From assembly GCA_025617745.1 (NCBI GenBank), contig CM046863.1, forward strand, positions 10,342,935-10,406,934: a stretch of 64,000 nucleotides of DNA, read 5' to 3'. This DNA comes from Heliocidaris erythrogramma (Eukaryota; Echinodermata; Echinoidea; Camarodonta; Echinometridae). The notes beneath the pieces were generated by a model, which was not told the DNA's origin, did no database searches, and worked only from the letters and a program-made list of their open reading frames with translations. Made by a program: the position numbers and the translations under genes. How positions within the stretch are numbered: the first letter of the stretch is position 1; each line of letters opens with the position of its first letter. Shown here piece after piece: positions 10,788 to 21,424 of the stretch.

Positions 10788-11447
10788 TGACAGTCAACTT
10801 GTTTCTATTGTCCATACAAGAACACATTTTTTTCAAACACATTTTCTCAAACTTCCAATTTGGGTTTCGGGAAAACCATAGTACCTCTCATGCAATTTTG
10901 TCATTTATTGATAAAGTCACCACTTCTATCGATAAAGGCTGTCACACTGTTTGTATCTTCCTGGACTTCTCCAAGGCCATCGATACCATAAACCATGATA
11001 TTCTTCTACATAAACTTTGTCATTATGGAGTTAGAGTGAAGGCCTTGGAGTGGTTCAGGAGTTACCTCACTAATAGGACTCAATTTGTATCGGTTAACAA
11101 TTGCAATTCTTCTACTGTTCGAATTACATGTGGCGTGCCGCAGGGTAGCCCACTTGGCCCTCTTCTTTTCATTACGTACATTAATGATATACAAAAATCT
11201 TCTAATTTATTGTCATTCATACTCATCGCTGATGACTCAAATATTTCTTTTCTCATGCTGTTAATCAACTCATTACAATTGTGAATTCTGAACTGACATA
11301 TGTGACAGATTGGATCAAGTCAAACAAACTTTCACTTAATCTCCAGAAACAAATTACATGTTATTTAGTAATAAAATCAATAGTTTACCAGGTAGTAACC
11401 ATCTTGATAATGGTTCTATAACAAGATTTTTAGGAGTTGTTATTCTT
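10788..11447 (+). pseudogene. CR1-type LINE reverse transcriptase fragment
   Basis: The plus-strand frame includes SNFQFGFRENHSTSHA, then CIFLDFSKAIDTINHDILLH (motif A Asp), CGVPQGSPLGPLLF (motif B) and IADDSNISF. The last is motif C, with FADD changed to IADD. It continues after a frameshift near 11282 as WIKSNKLSLNL and ends near 11447. It is the same family as LINE-B but in the opposite orientation to the neighbouring C-terminal fragment. Confidence 0.9.
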
Positions 11448-11456
11448 TGATTGAGG

Positions 11457-11897
11457 TACGCAACGTTATTCTCGCATTTCTTTCACATTGTATTTATTTC
11501 AACGAGATTTGCCAAAGCTGTTGTATGTTATTTCCTTACAAATAATGTTATTAATAATAATTTATTCTAATGTATACATGTATTCAAAGCATTCGCTTGG
11601 ATCCAGCTGAGGCACTAGCGGCTTGTCTTGTTCAAAAACTCATCTGCCCCTGACAAGGGGAATTAATTAATAAGGTTGAGGATTTGTCAATCTGTCGGTC
11701 AATTGAATCTGGTGTCGCCGAAACCACTAACCCGTCTCCGTGGTCTAGTGGTTAATGCATTGACGTTCTAAGCCAACGACCCGGGTTCTATTCCCGGCGG
11801 AGACATTTTTTCAGCCTTTGCAAAAGATTTCAAAAAGGGAGGACAGCTCTGGGGAACTTTGAGCTACGCAACGTTATTCTCGCATTTCTTTCACATT
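11457..11897. repeat. 33-bp direct repeats flanking a tRNA-like sequence
   Basis: TACGCAACGTTATTCTCGCA followed by TTTCTTTCACATT occurs at 11457-11489 and again exactly at 11865-11897. The 375 bases between include the tRNA-like sequence. This could be a segmental duplication or the long target duplication of a composite insertion. Confidence 0.7.
11734..11804 (+). tRNA. tRNA-Arg(TCT)-like gene or tRNA-derived sequence
   Basis: Acceptor arms GTCTCCG/CGGAGAC pair over 7 bp. The T-stem CCGGG/CCCGG pairs over 5 bp. The anticodon stem TTGAC/GCCAA has four of five pairs around loop GTTCTAA (anticodon TCT). A-box-like TGGTCTAGTGGTTA is good. The T-loop reads TTCTATT instead of TTCGANT, which weakens the B-box. 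No T-run terminator stands immediately at the end, although TTTTTT begins about two bases later (11806). It is either a real tRNA with an altered T-loop or a tRNA-derived SINE head. Confidence 0.55.
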
Positions 11898-11899
11898 AC

Positions 11900-12985
11900 A
11901 TATATATATATAAATTCTTGATATTCTTGAACAGTTCCAGGAACTCCTCATGGGCATGTGTGGAAATCACAGCGAGGCGAAAAAGAAAGAGGAAGAAGAA
12001 AGAAATAAAGAAAAAGAAAATTAGCGTGAGCAGATCTAACGTTAGGTCTGTTACTTGTTAAGTTCAAGATCTACATTCAAAAATATGTAATGTAGAGACT
12101 AAATTAGAGTATAACAGTACAATTTTAATTGTACGCTGAAGTAAAGTTTAATCATATTTCACATCAAATACTAATAATTCACATTTTTCAAATTTCAAGA
12201 TAAAATAAACTACGAAACATGTCGTATTTGGCCTGTTCTTTCCAAGGTATGACATTTTTTTACCCTAGTTTTTACTTGTGGTAATTGCACAGATTTTGAA
12301 CTCACCTATGGAGATTGCATGGTTATCACAGGCGATCTTTCGTTCCGTTTACGAAATCCACGTTACCGTCATCAGTAAAAAGTTTCTGGGCACCAGGTTT
12401 TTACAGCAATAGACATGGTATATTCCGATTGCAATCGCACTTTCACGAGAATCAAACGCGTTTCGGTAGGTTAGTTACAACGCGAAAAGTTTGCGTCAAC
12501 CATGTAAAAAACTGCAATTTGCGTTTTGCGCGCATTTAAAATCATATAACGGAGAATAATGAGCGCTTATTGTTGCTTTTTACGGGGATTCCGGCAGACA
12601 GTGAAGGTTTGTAATGCGTTATTGAAACCTTGACTACCGAATCTACATAATGACAATGAGACGAGACTAACAGTGAATTTTAAGACCACTCATATCATCT
12701 GTGGAATGTGCGCGGATATCCGCGTATTTGTGTGCATAGACGTGCAACAATTCCTTTTTCTAATTAATTTGAAAACACATTTAAAATTGATCCTCGACTT
12801 TGGTCACAGCGTTAAAATTGGTACGAATTAATGTCCTTGTGATTACAGCGAAGAATTCTAAATTAAATTAACAAAAATGCTAGCACCCCTCCACTTCCCG
12901 TTTGAGGTTTCATCTAAAACATTATATTTTCATTTCTTTTTCATGATACCGATAACTTTAATTACTAGCATACGTTTTATCTTTT
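11900..12985. other. Non-coding stretch
   Basis: No gene is recognised. The open frame at 12315-12539 has no family resemblance. The region is HAO intron 1. Confidence 0.4.
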
Positions 12986-13009
12986 TCTTTTTAGGTTACA
13001 TAAACAGAC

Positions 13010-13140
13010 CTTGAAAATGCATGGACACTATCTTGAAAGCACCATTTTCGTTCGCTTCCGAAGTTATAATAGTCCCATCCATCCTTGTCAAGTATCTCTT
13101 TTGCCCGTTGCTCGTAATCGAGAACTGTGTGAAGCGCCAT
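13010..13140 (-). CDS. HAO1: 2-hydroxyacid oxidase, first coding exon
   Basis: On the minus strand an acceptor TTTGAATTTCAG (AG at 13151-13152) is followed by ten untranslated bases and ATG at 13140. The frame runs MALHTVLDYEQRAKEILDKD, then GWDYYNFGSERKW, to SVHAFSR at donor CAAG|GTCTGT. HAO and glycolate oxidases begin 'xxxxxDYExxAKxxLpkxxxDYYxSGAxDExTLxxNxxAFSR'. The DYE start, the WDYY segment with the FMN/substrate Tyr, and AFSR all align. An acceptor before the ATG implies a further 5' untranslated exon upstream. Confidence 0.92.
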
Positions 13141-13285
13141 CACTGATGTTCTGAAATTCAAAAGGTGATATTTGATATGTCAGTAATTCTTATTGAAATA
13201 TGTTGAAAAATACCAAGGTGAAGGTCTGAAAGAGGGGGAACATTCAAATAAGTTTTCATTATCAACTAAGTGTTACAGATGTTCA

Positions 13286-13392
13286 TAGCATTACCACAGT
13301 GTGGAATTTCAAATCATGTGGTCTACCACATAATGTCCACATAGTGGACATACTGAACACAGAGTGACACACATTTACCACAGTGTGGTATG
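13286..13392. repeat. Cluster of ACCACA/TGTGGT palindromes
   Basis: ACCACAGTGTGGT occurs at 13377-13389, with variants near 13291-13305 and around 13317-13350. The same words recur at 15985-16480. Each palindrome holds two opposed TGTGGT cores. It may be remnant sequence of one repeat family. Confidence 0.5.
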
Positions 13393-13399
13393 TATTGTA

Positions 13400-13735
13400 T
13401 ATTCTTCTTTAAAATCGATCAAAATTAAATGCTGGAATTTATTCAGTCATAAAACAATATTTATATGAATTTAAAAAGTATGAAATACATAACAAATTAA
13501 CAAAATAATAAATAACAAAATATACATGTATGACAGATTCCCTGTGATTAACGGACACTTCGAGGTATTTATGATGGGTTCCTGAATTGAAAGGACAAAA
13601 ATCCAGGCCCTAAATTTGTACAATTTGCGTAAATTAGGGATGTTCAATATGGCAAATATAATAAAAGAAAATAAAAAATAAAAATGGATCATTCCATGCC
13701 AACTCAACCAATGAGATCATCCACCTTCTTGGATC
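13400..13735. other. AT-rich non-coding stretch
   Basis: No gene is seen; the open frame on the minus strand at 13471-13707 is AT-driven. Confidence 0.4.
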
Positions 13736-13738
13736 TTC

Positions 13739-14005
13739 ACCCTGTTTGAGATACATCATTCAGGGCCAAATCCTCTTCATAATTTTCTCTATTTCGCAAC
13801 AAAGTTGGATCTTCTACACATGAAGTCTGCAAGGTCTCCTTATTGACTCCGCAAGTCCTACATGCATATTTCACTTTACCACTGAATACTTCTGTACATA
13901 TTTCTATGCCATCCCTTTCAGCAGATTGAAGGTCCTCAACAATTGGATGCAATATTTCCGACAACCCATAATGCTTTCCATATTTTGTTGGTGGATAGCT
14001 AGAAG
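13739..14005 (-). pseudogene. Fragment of a transposon-derived uncharacterised protein
   Basis: The minus-strand frame from about 14002 reads YPPTKYGKHYGLSEILHPIV, EDLQSAERDGIEI, VFSGKVKYACRTCG and later LLRNRENYEEDLAL. From memory, invertebrate genomes carry many proteins with 'P(I/L)xxDLxxLExxGI', a Cys-x-x-Cys after an aromatic segment, and a 'LRxxxxYxxDL' block. The usual 30 or so residues between the GxVK strand and the CxxC appear to be deleted here. The identification of the family is tentative. It lies just upstream of HAO exon 1 in the opposite transcriptional half. Confidence 0.5.
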
Positions 14006-14283
14006 AAAGATCTGGTTAAGTAAAGGTTAAGTAAAAAGTAAAGGTAATTTAAAACTATATTATTAGTAAATCCACGGATATCAATGCGCATACCAGCAGC
14101 GAAATCTACCATTCCCGTGGTAGAAATTTGCGAACTGTGACAGTAATCGCATAACACTTGCACCTATGTCAAAAAGAACCACTCGTTCAGTTGTCAATTC
14201 GACCCCGAATGCAGTCAAATCGACCACGAACGTGGTTGATTTGGATTAACCCCGGAAAAAAACCACGCAGTTTTTAGAGTGCA

Positions 14284-15165
14284 GCCAGTGGTGTCATATC
14301 CAAAGAATGAACTTTGGCACCTTTGGGGTGTTTGGTTTCAGAGAATTAGAGCTGAGAGATTCAACGTCTCCCTTTGGGTGTTTTGTGACTCCCCGAATGA
14401 GTATTTTGACACCTTTGCATTCTCAAAACTTCTAGTTACGCCGTAAAGGTGTCACAGGAAATACAGTGCATCATGTCTCAGGAGATATCGAAATGGGAGA
14501 AAATGACTCTCAAGGAGGTGCCTTCTGACACTTATTGGCCCGTATTCTGAACTCCGGTTTAACTTAAACCATGGTTTAAATCTGTGGTTTAACTATGGGT
14601 AGCCAAAAATGTCAAAACTGTGTTTACACTGTATGTTCCTTATGTTTTCTGGATACTGGTCTCGTGCTTTAATGGTCAAGAAAAATATTCTACTTATCAT
14701 TCCCAGACAGTTTTTAAAAGCTTGAGTACCAAAAATGCTGATAAATTGAATATCTACTGTTTGAGATTTGTGTCACATTTGGCTGCCCATAGTTAAACCA
14801 CACATTTAGACCATGGTTTAAGTTAAACTGGAGTTCCGAATACGGGCCATTGAGATTAAATATTGCCAGTACCTTCACAGGACCAGTGGTGTCATATCCA
14901 ACGAACGAATGGCACCGTTTGGGGTGTTTGGTTTCAGAGAATTAGAGCTGAGAGATTCAACGTCTCCCTTTGGGTGTTTTGTGATTCCCCGAATGAGTAT
15001 TTTGACACCTTTGCATTCTCAAAACTTCTAGTTACGCCGTAAAGGTGTCACAGGTAATATACTGCATCATGTCTCAGGAGATATCGAAATGGGAGAAAAT
15101 GACTCTCAAGGAGGTGTCTTCTGACACTTAATGAGATTAAATATTGTCAGTATCTTCAAAGGTGT
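14284..15165. repeat. Duplicated ~250-bp block, first copy holding a MITE
   Basis: AGTGGTGTCATATCCAA begins two direct copies at about 14284 and 14885. Both run through CAACGTCTCCCTTTGGGTGT and GTTACGCCGTAAAGGTGTCA to a GACACTTA...GAGATTAAATATTG end, with only scattered differences. The copy spacing is enlarged because a MITE sits in the first copy; the second copy shows the unoccupied site. Confidence 0.88.
14537..14848. mobile_element. MITE with ~65-bp TIRs and 3-bp target duplication
   Basis: The ends read GGCCCGTATTCTGAACTCCG and its inverted counterpart near 14830-14848. Inverted similarity continues through AACTTAAACCATGGTTTAAA to about 65 bases. ATT flanks both sides (14534-14536 and 14849-14851), and the paralogous block at 15.1 kb lacks the insert. 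No coding sequence is present. Confidence 0.85.
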
Positions 15166-15427
15166 CAAAACACACCCCTTATTTTTTTTCAATTTAGATC
15201 AATCTATGTACCTACCTATGTCCCACCCACCTACCCCACTCCTTGCCTAGCAACATGTCAAAGTTTGTCTGAGGTCTGATTGTGTGCGTGCGTCATGCAT
15301 ACGTGCACAGAGGAGGGTATATGCACTGTCGTGACTTTAATTACTCAAATGGCTTGCAAAACAGGTAGGTACATAGATTTATGTAGCAAATAATAAAATA
15401 AGTTCTGATTTTACTGTTCACTCCGAC

Positions 15428-15975
15428 ATGGTAGGTGGCCGACTTCATTATTTTCTCCCAGTTTGGGAGGCCATCACCGGAAGACGCCTTTGTGCTCTCC
15501 GGAGTGCGAGACGGAATCTTCATAGATCTATCCCCCCCCCCCCCCCCCCCCCCCCCGGAGGGCCTATAAGATCTCGTTCACCTCCCATGTTTGCCCAGGC
15601 TCGTTGTCACGCTTCAACGGAGATCAACTCTGATGAACTAAAGGGCTATAGAAAAGGTGAAAGTCCAGCCGCGTCTTTCTCTTTCTCTGATTTTCGTTAT
15701 TCCCAAGCGCTCGGGAAAACTCCGATTGATTCTGAATTTGAAAAGGATAAATTCATTCCTCCGGTGCATTTTCGGATGGAAACTCTAGCCTCAATTCTCC
15801 CGCTGATCAAGAGGAAGGATTACGCAATCTCGATAGATCTCAAAGATGCGTATTACTATTTCCATATCCCTATTCATCCCGCTTCACTCGACTTTCTGGG
15901 ATTTTCCTTCCTTTCAGAGACTTTCCGTTTTCGTGCTCTTCCCTTCGGCCCCTCGGGTCTTCCCTTATGGAAAAA
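15428..15975 (+). pseudogene. DIRS-type retrotransposon, RT fragment
   Basis: The frame starts VGGRLHYFLPVWEAITGRRL, typical of the segment preceding the reverse transcriptase in DIRS elements. After a C-homopolymer (15533-15556) it continues to FRMETLASILPLIKRKDYAI, SIDLKDAYYYFHIPIHPAS and FRFRALPFGPS. SIDLKDAYYHIPIHP is the DIRS/LTR motif A with its catalytic Asp, and LPFG is the next block. The YxDD region and everything after are missing; the frame then runs into the palindrome-rich repeat. Confidence 0.85.
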
Positions 15976-15984
15976 TTATAGTAT

Positions 15985-16480
15985 TACCATGGTGTGGAAC
16001 ACAGTGTTGAAGACAGTGTAATAGCACAGTGTGTTTAATATATTAAATTGGGACGTGTGGTATTGCTGTGGGACACAGCGTTACCACACTGTCAAAAACA
16101 CAGCGATATGACACTATGGAAAATTTCAGTGTTACACTTCCCAAAATTACATATTAAACGCACTGTGGATCAAACCATAGAGTCTCACACACTGTGTACC
16201 ACAGGGTTTTAACCACATAGTCCTACACTATGGTATTCACCACATAGTTCACCATATAGTTCACCACAGTCTACCACAGTGTGGTATTCACCAGTCTACC
16301 ACACTTTGGTATTCACCAGTCTACCACACTTTGGTATTCACCACATAGTCCACCTCACAGTGGTATTAACCACATAGTCCACCTCACAGTGGTATTAACC
16401 ACATAGTCCACATTGGTAGCCACAACATACAACATAGTCCACTGCACTGGTGTAGCCACCGCATAGTGTCGACCACAAAA
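15985..16480. repeat. Palindrome-rich minisatellite (ACCACAGTGTGGT variants)
   Basis: Short units such as CAGTCTACCACACTTTGGTA and ACATAGTCCACCTCACAGTG recur with periods of roughly 29-35 bases, especially at 16255-16410. Many units carry ACCACA...TGTGGT arms and could form small hairpins. No coding content. Confidence 0.75.
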
Positions 16481-16879
16481 ATGCTACTGTCATGTCCCCT
16501 AAACAATCTGCAACACTGGTCAACTGGAACCAAGCACAGTGTCACCCAATATTGACCAAAAAAGTATACCAACAATGCCAAGAACAGGAATGTCCACAGA
16601 CTAAAGACTGTTTACTCATTTCTGCTGATCTCAATACAAGTGGAAGCTCATCATAACAAGTATTTTCATGTATATTAATTTAGCCACCTATTCAAAGCAG
16701 CGTCTCAAATATCACCTCTTCTCATTGGACACAGAGAGAAATAAAGAACAGTCAAATAAGCCTCCACTCTCCTGATCACAACGTTACTTTGTTACTTTGA
16801 TATGGGAATAGTTGTCTGCTGTACCTGGCGGGAGGTGGTATACTCTCGTAAGGTAAAAATTGTGATTTGGGTCCAATCC

Positions 16880-17600
16880 AATGAGTCACACAAGACTCGT
16901 CGCTCATTTCACGAAGTGGCACAAGTGCGCGCGGATCACGAAAAGTGCGTTCTGAGAAAATCGCGATTAAAGATTTGTAATCTTTAAAGCTATTAATATG
17001 GAGGATTTTCTGGAATTAGATATAATAAATTGTACATGAAACGAAAGCAGAATTTCCACTAATCACATACAATACTTTAAAAAAGAAGACAAAACATGAA
17101 TACTGGAAGGACTCAAACATTCGTGTCATTCCGTGAACGAAATCATACGCGTAATCCGCTGCGCGATTTAGTTCACGAAATGGCACAATTGGACGCGCGC
17201 ATGGTGTGCGCTGTTTATTCGCGAGTTAAAACGCAATTCATGAGATATTATTTGGGAAACCATTAATTTGATGTGGTTTTCGGAATTAGATATAATAAAT
17301 TGTACATGGAACGAAGGAGGGGAATTTCAACTAACTGTTCACATACAATTTTTAAAAAAAGACAAAACATGAATACTGGAAGGATTCAAACGTTCGTGTC
17401 ATTTCGTGAACGAAATCATACGCGTAATCCGCTGCGCGATTTAGTTCACGAAATGGCACAATTGGACGCGCGCATGGTGTGCGCTGTTTATTCGCGAGTA
17501 AAAACAGCAATTATAAGATTGGAGGTTTAGAAATACTTGTTTGGTGCTTTTGAATAATATATAACAAATTGTACAAAAAACGAAAGAGAATTTCCTTTCT
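16880..17600. repeat. ~270-bp tandem repeat
   Basis: GGAATTAGATATAATAAATT recurs at 17012 and 17282 (270 bases apart), followed by nearly identical sequence. A more diverged unit lies upstream (16885-17000) and a partial one starts near 17550. Each full unit carries a hairpin: CGTGAACGAAATC and, 20-odd bases on, GATTTAGTTCACG. A related inverted copy of the left end occurs at 20255-20282. Confidence 0.8.
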
Positions 17601-17609
17601 CCAATTTGA

Positions 17610-20225
17610 TCAAATCACTCCCCACCTTTTGGTATTAGTATTGCTTTGCACAATGAAGCACACTGCATTTATCCTTTCTCTAACTTCTCATTTTATCATG
17701 CTTCATTATTAATTTTCAATCCCAGTATTACTCTCTCTCTCTCTCCCTCTCTCTTGTTATTTTTCACCGAGCCTCATCTCGTGTGCTTACATTTCGAACA
17801 CAAGTGCATGCATTTCTAAATACATAAATAGTTTGACTTCAACTATTATTCTAGGTTTTATTGAATAATTTAAAATTCGACAAAAAAATTCATTTTGAAA
17901 GTACAAAAATCAGTGAAGAGTAATAATTGAAAGGGGTAATTAAATAATTCAACACATTATCATTATTTTTACACATGCTAATATTTCGTACACAAAATAG
18001 CAGTTACCACTACTCTGCATTTGCACTCATTTGTAATACATTATGAGTTTCAAATTAATTAGATTTTTACTAATATTATATTGATATTATGAATTTAAAG
18101 TTGATTCACGGTTTTTACTGAATAGTTTTAACTTGGAAAGTTAATTTTTAAAGCACAACGTCAAAAAAAAAGCTATGGTAGCAAAAAAAAAAAAAAAAAA
18201 ATGAAAAAAGAAGGTGGCTGGGACATAAGGAATTCTTGCCCACATGACATTTGGACTGCATGTGCCGTCCTTTTTAGTAGACATTTGTGAATATGTTTTG
18301 AACTATCATGAAGGTTTTTACTGAAACACTTGCTTTCTATTTGATTTCATTAAACTTCATACGAATTATGTCAGTGAATAAAACATTTAAAGCCGTTATA
18401 TACTTTTTGGAAGATCCAACTTGTTTTCATCATTGTCAAACGTACTTATAACATTTCTGAATGACACATTGTAGGTCAGCAAGAGAATGCTACTAGCGAA
18501 CAAATTACAATTAGCAATTACCTCATATACCTCTGCAGGGACAAAATATGAGGAAAATTTACTCTCAGACTTGCATTACTATTCACTATATACCACTACT
18601 ATAAACTGGTAATGGTGAATATTATACATTATGACAGTGGAAAAAGATTGACCACAGCAACTGTATGAAAACAGATAAGAGATAATTGGTGAGTTTTCTA
18701 TATCAATTTATAAAGAGAATGTAAAAAAATTGTTACACAATTATTCTGTACTCAAGGTTATCAACCATTTTAAAATCAGAAAAAAATACAAAATCATGTT
18801 AATTGATAAGTTAATTGCATATTGTGTAATCTCACATATTATCTTATCACAATTTATTTAAGGGTACATTATTTCCACAAAGCCTTCGCAGTGGCTTTTC
18901 TTAAGTTCTCTTTTTTCATTCCTTTTATGATTGAATTGATTATATTGTCTTGTGATGTGACTTTGTTTTCTATTCAATTATATTTTGTATATACTTTACG
19001 TTTGTATTTTATCTGCTTGGAATTGAAATAAATGGATGAACAACAATAAATACGATGTGCGTGAAAATAAATCACACCAGATAAGTGCACATGAATACTG
19101 TAGGAAATAGTTGTTTGTGGTTTCCTACTCACCAATGATGTTCCTTCTTGTGCTGTCAGTGAATCCAATAATGCAGATTATATGTAATAGTTGTAGGCAA
19201 GAGTTGGCGAAACAAAATCCTGAATATTCGCGATCGCGAAAGAGCTCTATTTACAAATACTGCACTGGCCCCGCGGCCAGCAAAAGCGAAAAGAAAGTAA
19301 TGTTGATAAAATAAGAGTCAAATCTGCTGTTTGCCAGATAAAGAAAATGGATGAGTATGAAGATGCGATGTCCAAATGTTGGTAGTCCTAGGTTGTGAAT
19401 GTGTGACTCAGTAGAAAAAGAACGTGTTCTCTAGATGAAAACTTCCTACTAAGTGAAAAGCTAAAAGTCCATGTGCTCAGTAAACTCATGTCATTGGAAG
19501 GTTTGTATCCAGGCAACAAAAACAAGTTCTATTATAAGGGGGTGAAGCAAATGAATGAAGAATGTAGAACATGTGTAGAGTGCCTTGCCTGGTGTAGTGG
19601 AGAACAAAAGATGAATGCTAAGTGCAGGAGTTGAATAAGAAGAAGGTCTTTGGTATTGTCCAGTGAGGAAGTGAGCAGTTGAATGAACTTTAACCAGCTG
19701 ATCCACATAAACAAACTATGATCAAGCTTTGATCAGTCCTGTCTGTCTAATGTAAACAAATGATGAGTGAAGTTGCTACAATACCACCTGTTTAGTGCGG
19801 AAGCTGGCGGTAAAATGCTTGGTTATCTGGATGATTGATGACGGGGATGCGTCCAGAACAGAGAGTTAGCAAATCTTCATATTTGCTTTGAGAGATTTTT
19901 TGGAGGGCCAGCCTGATACAAACACTGTGGTTCTGGGTCATTGGGATTTTTTTTATGAACAAGCCGAAAATGAAAGTATAAGATTAGCTCGAGGAAGCAC
20001 GCACGTCTTCATAATACATACAAAGAACGAGGCGCGCGCACGAAAACACACGGTTCGCAGTGCGCGCGCCGTCTAGTGCCGGTTCGTGAAATTATGAATC
20101 TGCATTTTCATGGCTCGTGTCACTTTCAGCACGACGTGTTTTTGCATAAATAAACATAATTTTTACTCGAAATTTAGTGAAATGGTAGAACATGCCTAGT
20201 AGATCGTAAAAATGAAGAAAACTCA
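17610..20225. other. Non-coding stretch
   Basis: It contains (CT)n at about 17731-17752 and a poly-A run near 18182-18201. A GC-richer patch with many GCGCGC words sits near 20025-20075. No gene is supported; the open frames at 18822-19706 and 19888-20076 lack any recognisable family. Confidence 0.4.
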
Positions 20226-20254
20226 AAATTGACTATGTACGCGATTTTTGGCCT

Positions 20255-20282
20255 TTGTGCCACTTCGTGATATGAGCGACGA
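20255..20282 (-). repeat. Distant inverted copy of the 16.9-kb repeat end
   Basis: TTGTGCCACTTCGTGATATG then AGCGACGA is the inverted counterpart, with one difference, of 16898-16924. The pair may bound a 3.4-kb unit or be two solo ends of one MITE family. Confidence 0.5.
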
Positions 20283-20299
20283 AATATAGAAATAAAACT

Positions 20300-21215
20300 T
20301 TTTTCTCCATTTTTTAATACAAAAAAACTGAATATATCAGAGTACATGTATACGGAAAGTAAAAATAATATACATGTAATTTCTTTTAAAAAAAATGATT
20401 CGCTAATACATACTGACAAAACCTTTTAAAAGATTTCTCCTGAATTTTCATGCGTGCATATAAATACAATATGTTGGGAAAAGTTCAGAAAGCTGTAAGA
20501 AAAACAATGATTGTATATTCAGCAAACCTGCAAAAAAAAGAAAATGGTTGCCATAGTCCTGGGTCTTTGGATATCTCACTTTCTATTACACTCTGAATTG
20601 AGTAATTTCATACAATAACATGAAATCCCTTTGAACATGGGTATGTATTTGCAAAAAAACCCAAACAATTGAATGTCACTTGTCCGTTTTGGAAAAGCAT
20701 GTCATTGTACACCAAAGATATGAAAATAAGCTTAATATTTTCAAACTTGGGTATTTAAGTAAATTACAAGTGTATTTTGAAAACACAGAGCTGCCAACCT
20801 TCAGGAACAAAAATTAGTACACTTATAAAATTTTGTATTTTCACCAAAAATTGTGAAATGCTGCAGCTTACCAGGGTCTGAGCAAACGGACGCAGAGTAG
20901 AGGGAAGCTAGCCTGAACAGTTCCCCATCATCCTACTGCCAAAACCCTGGTGAGATATTCACGAAAGTCCGCTGTTGTGTCAACTCATCACAGCAGATCA
21001 GGAAATAAATCACAATTTCAGCAGACAGCATTCATAAACATTTTACGACTGTTAGAAGATATATATAAGTTCTCACTACCCATAACCATTTTCAAATGAT
21101 GAAAATACAGTAAAGATTGATACATAAGTACTGAAGTTTAGATTTTAATTGATTTTAATCCCCTGTTTGTCAGGGTGCATCTCATTAGCAGAGGAAATTA
21201 CCAAAACTTTGGGCA
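20300..21215. other. Non-coding stretch
   Basis: No gene is supported. A splice-like 75-base segment on the minus strand near 20880-20955 has stops in all three frames. Confidence 0.4.
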
Positions 21216-21219
21216 TTAT

Positions 21220-21290
21220 TTAAAGGGCAATCCAACCTTGGTAATAAGATGATTTGTGTGAAAGCAGAAAAATAACAAGCAAAAGATACG
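21220..21290. mobile_element. Solo end of a TTAA-type MITE
   Basis: TTAAAGGGCAATCCAACCTT matches the termini of the complete element at 28271-28978. The other end is not found nearby. Confidence 0.6.
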
Positions 21291-21424
21291 ACTGCGTCTG
21301 CAATATGCCTCCGCTTGTATTCAGATAATTCCTGATCACCTACATGTATAATATATTTGATGTGCATTCATCAAATGGTTATTGCGAAATTGTGATTTAA
21401 AACACTAAAATCCTATATTACTAA

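Noticed and set aside
12315-12539. 74-codon ORF as an HAO exon candidate
   Set aside because: Checked on both strands against the expected HAO blocks; no match. The missing block was found at 7598-7447 instead.
20875-20955. Short exon on the minus strand with acceptor CACCAG and donor CTG|GTAAGC
   Set aside because: All three frames contain a stop within about 75 bases, so it cannot be an internal coding exon. An untranslated exon cannot be excluded.
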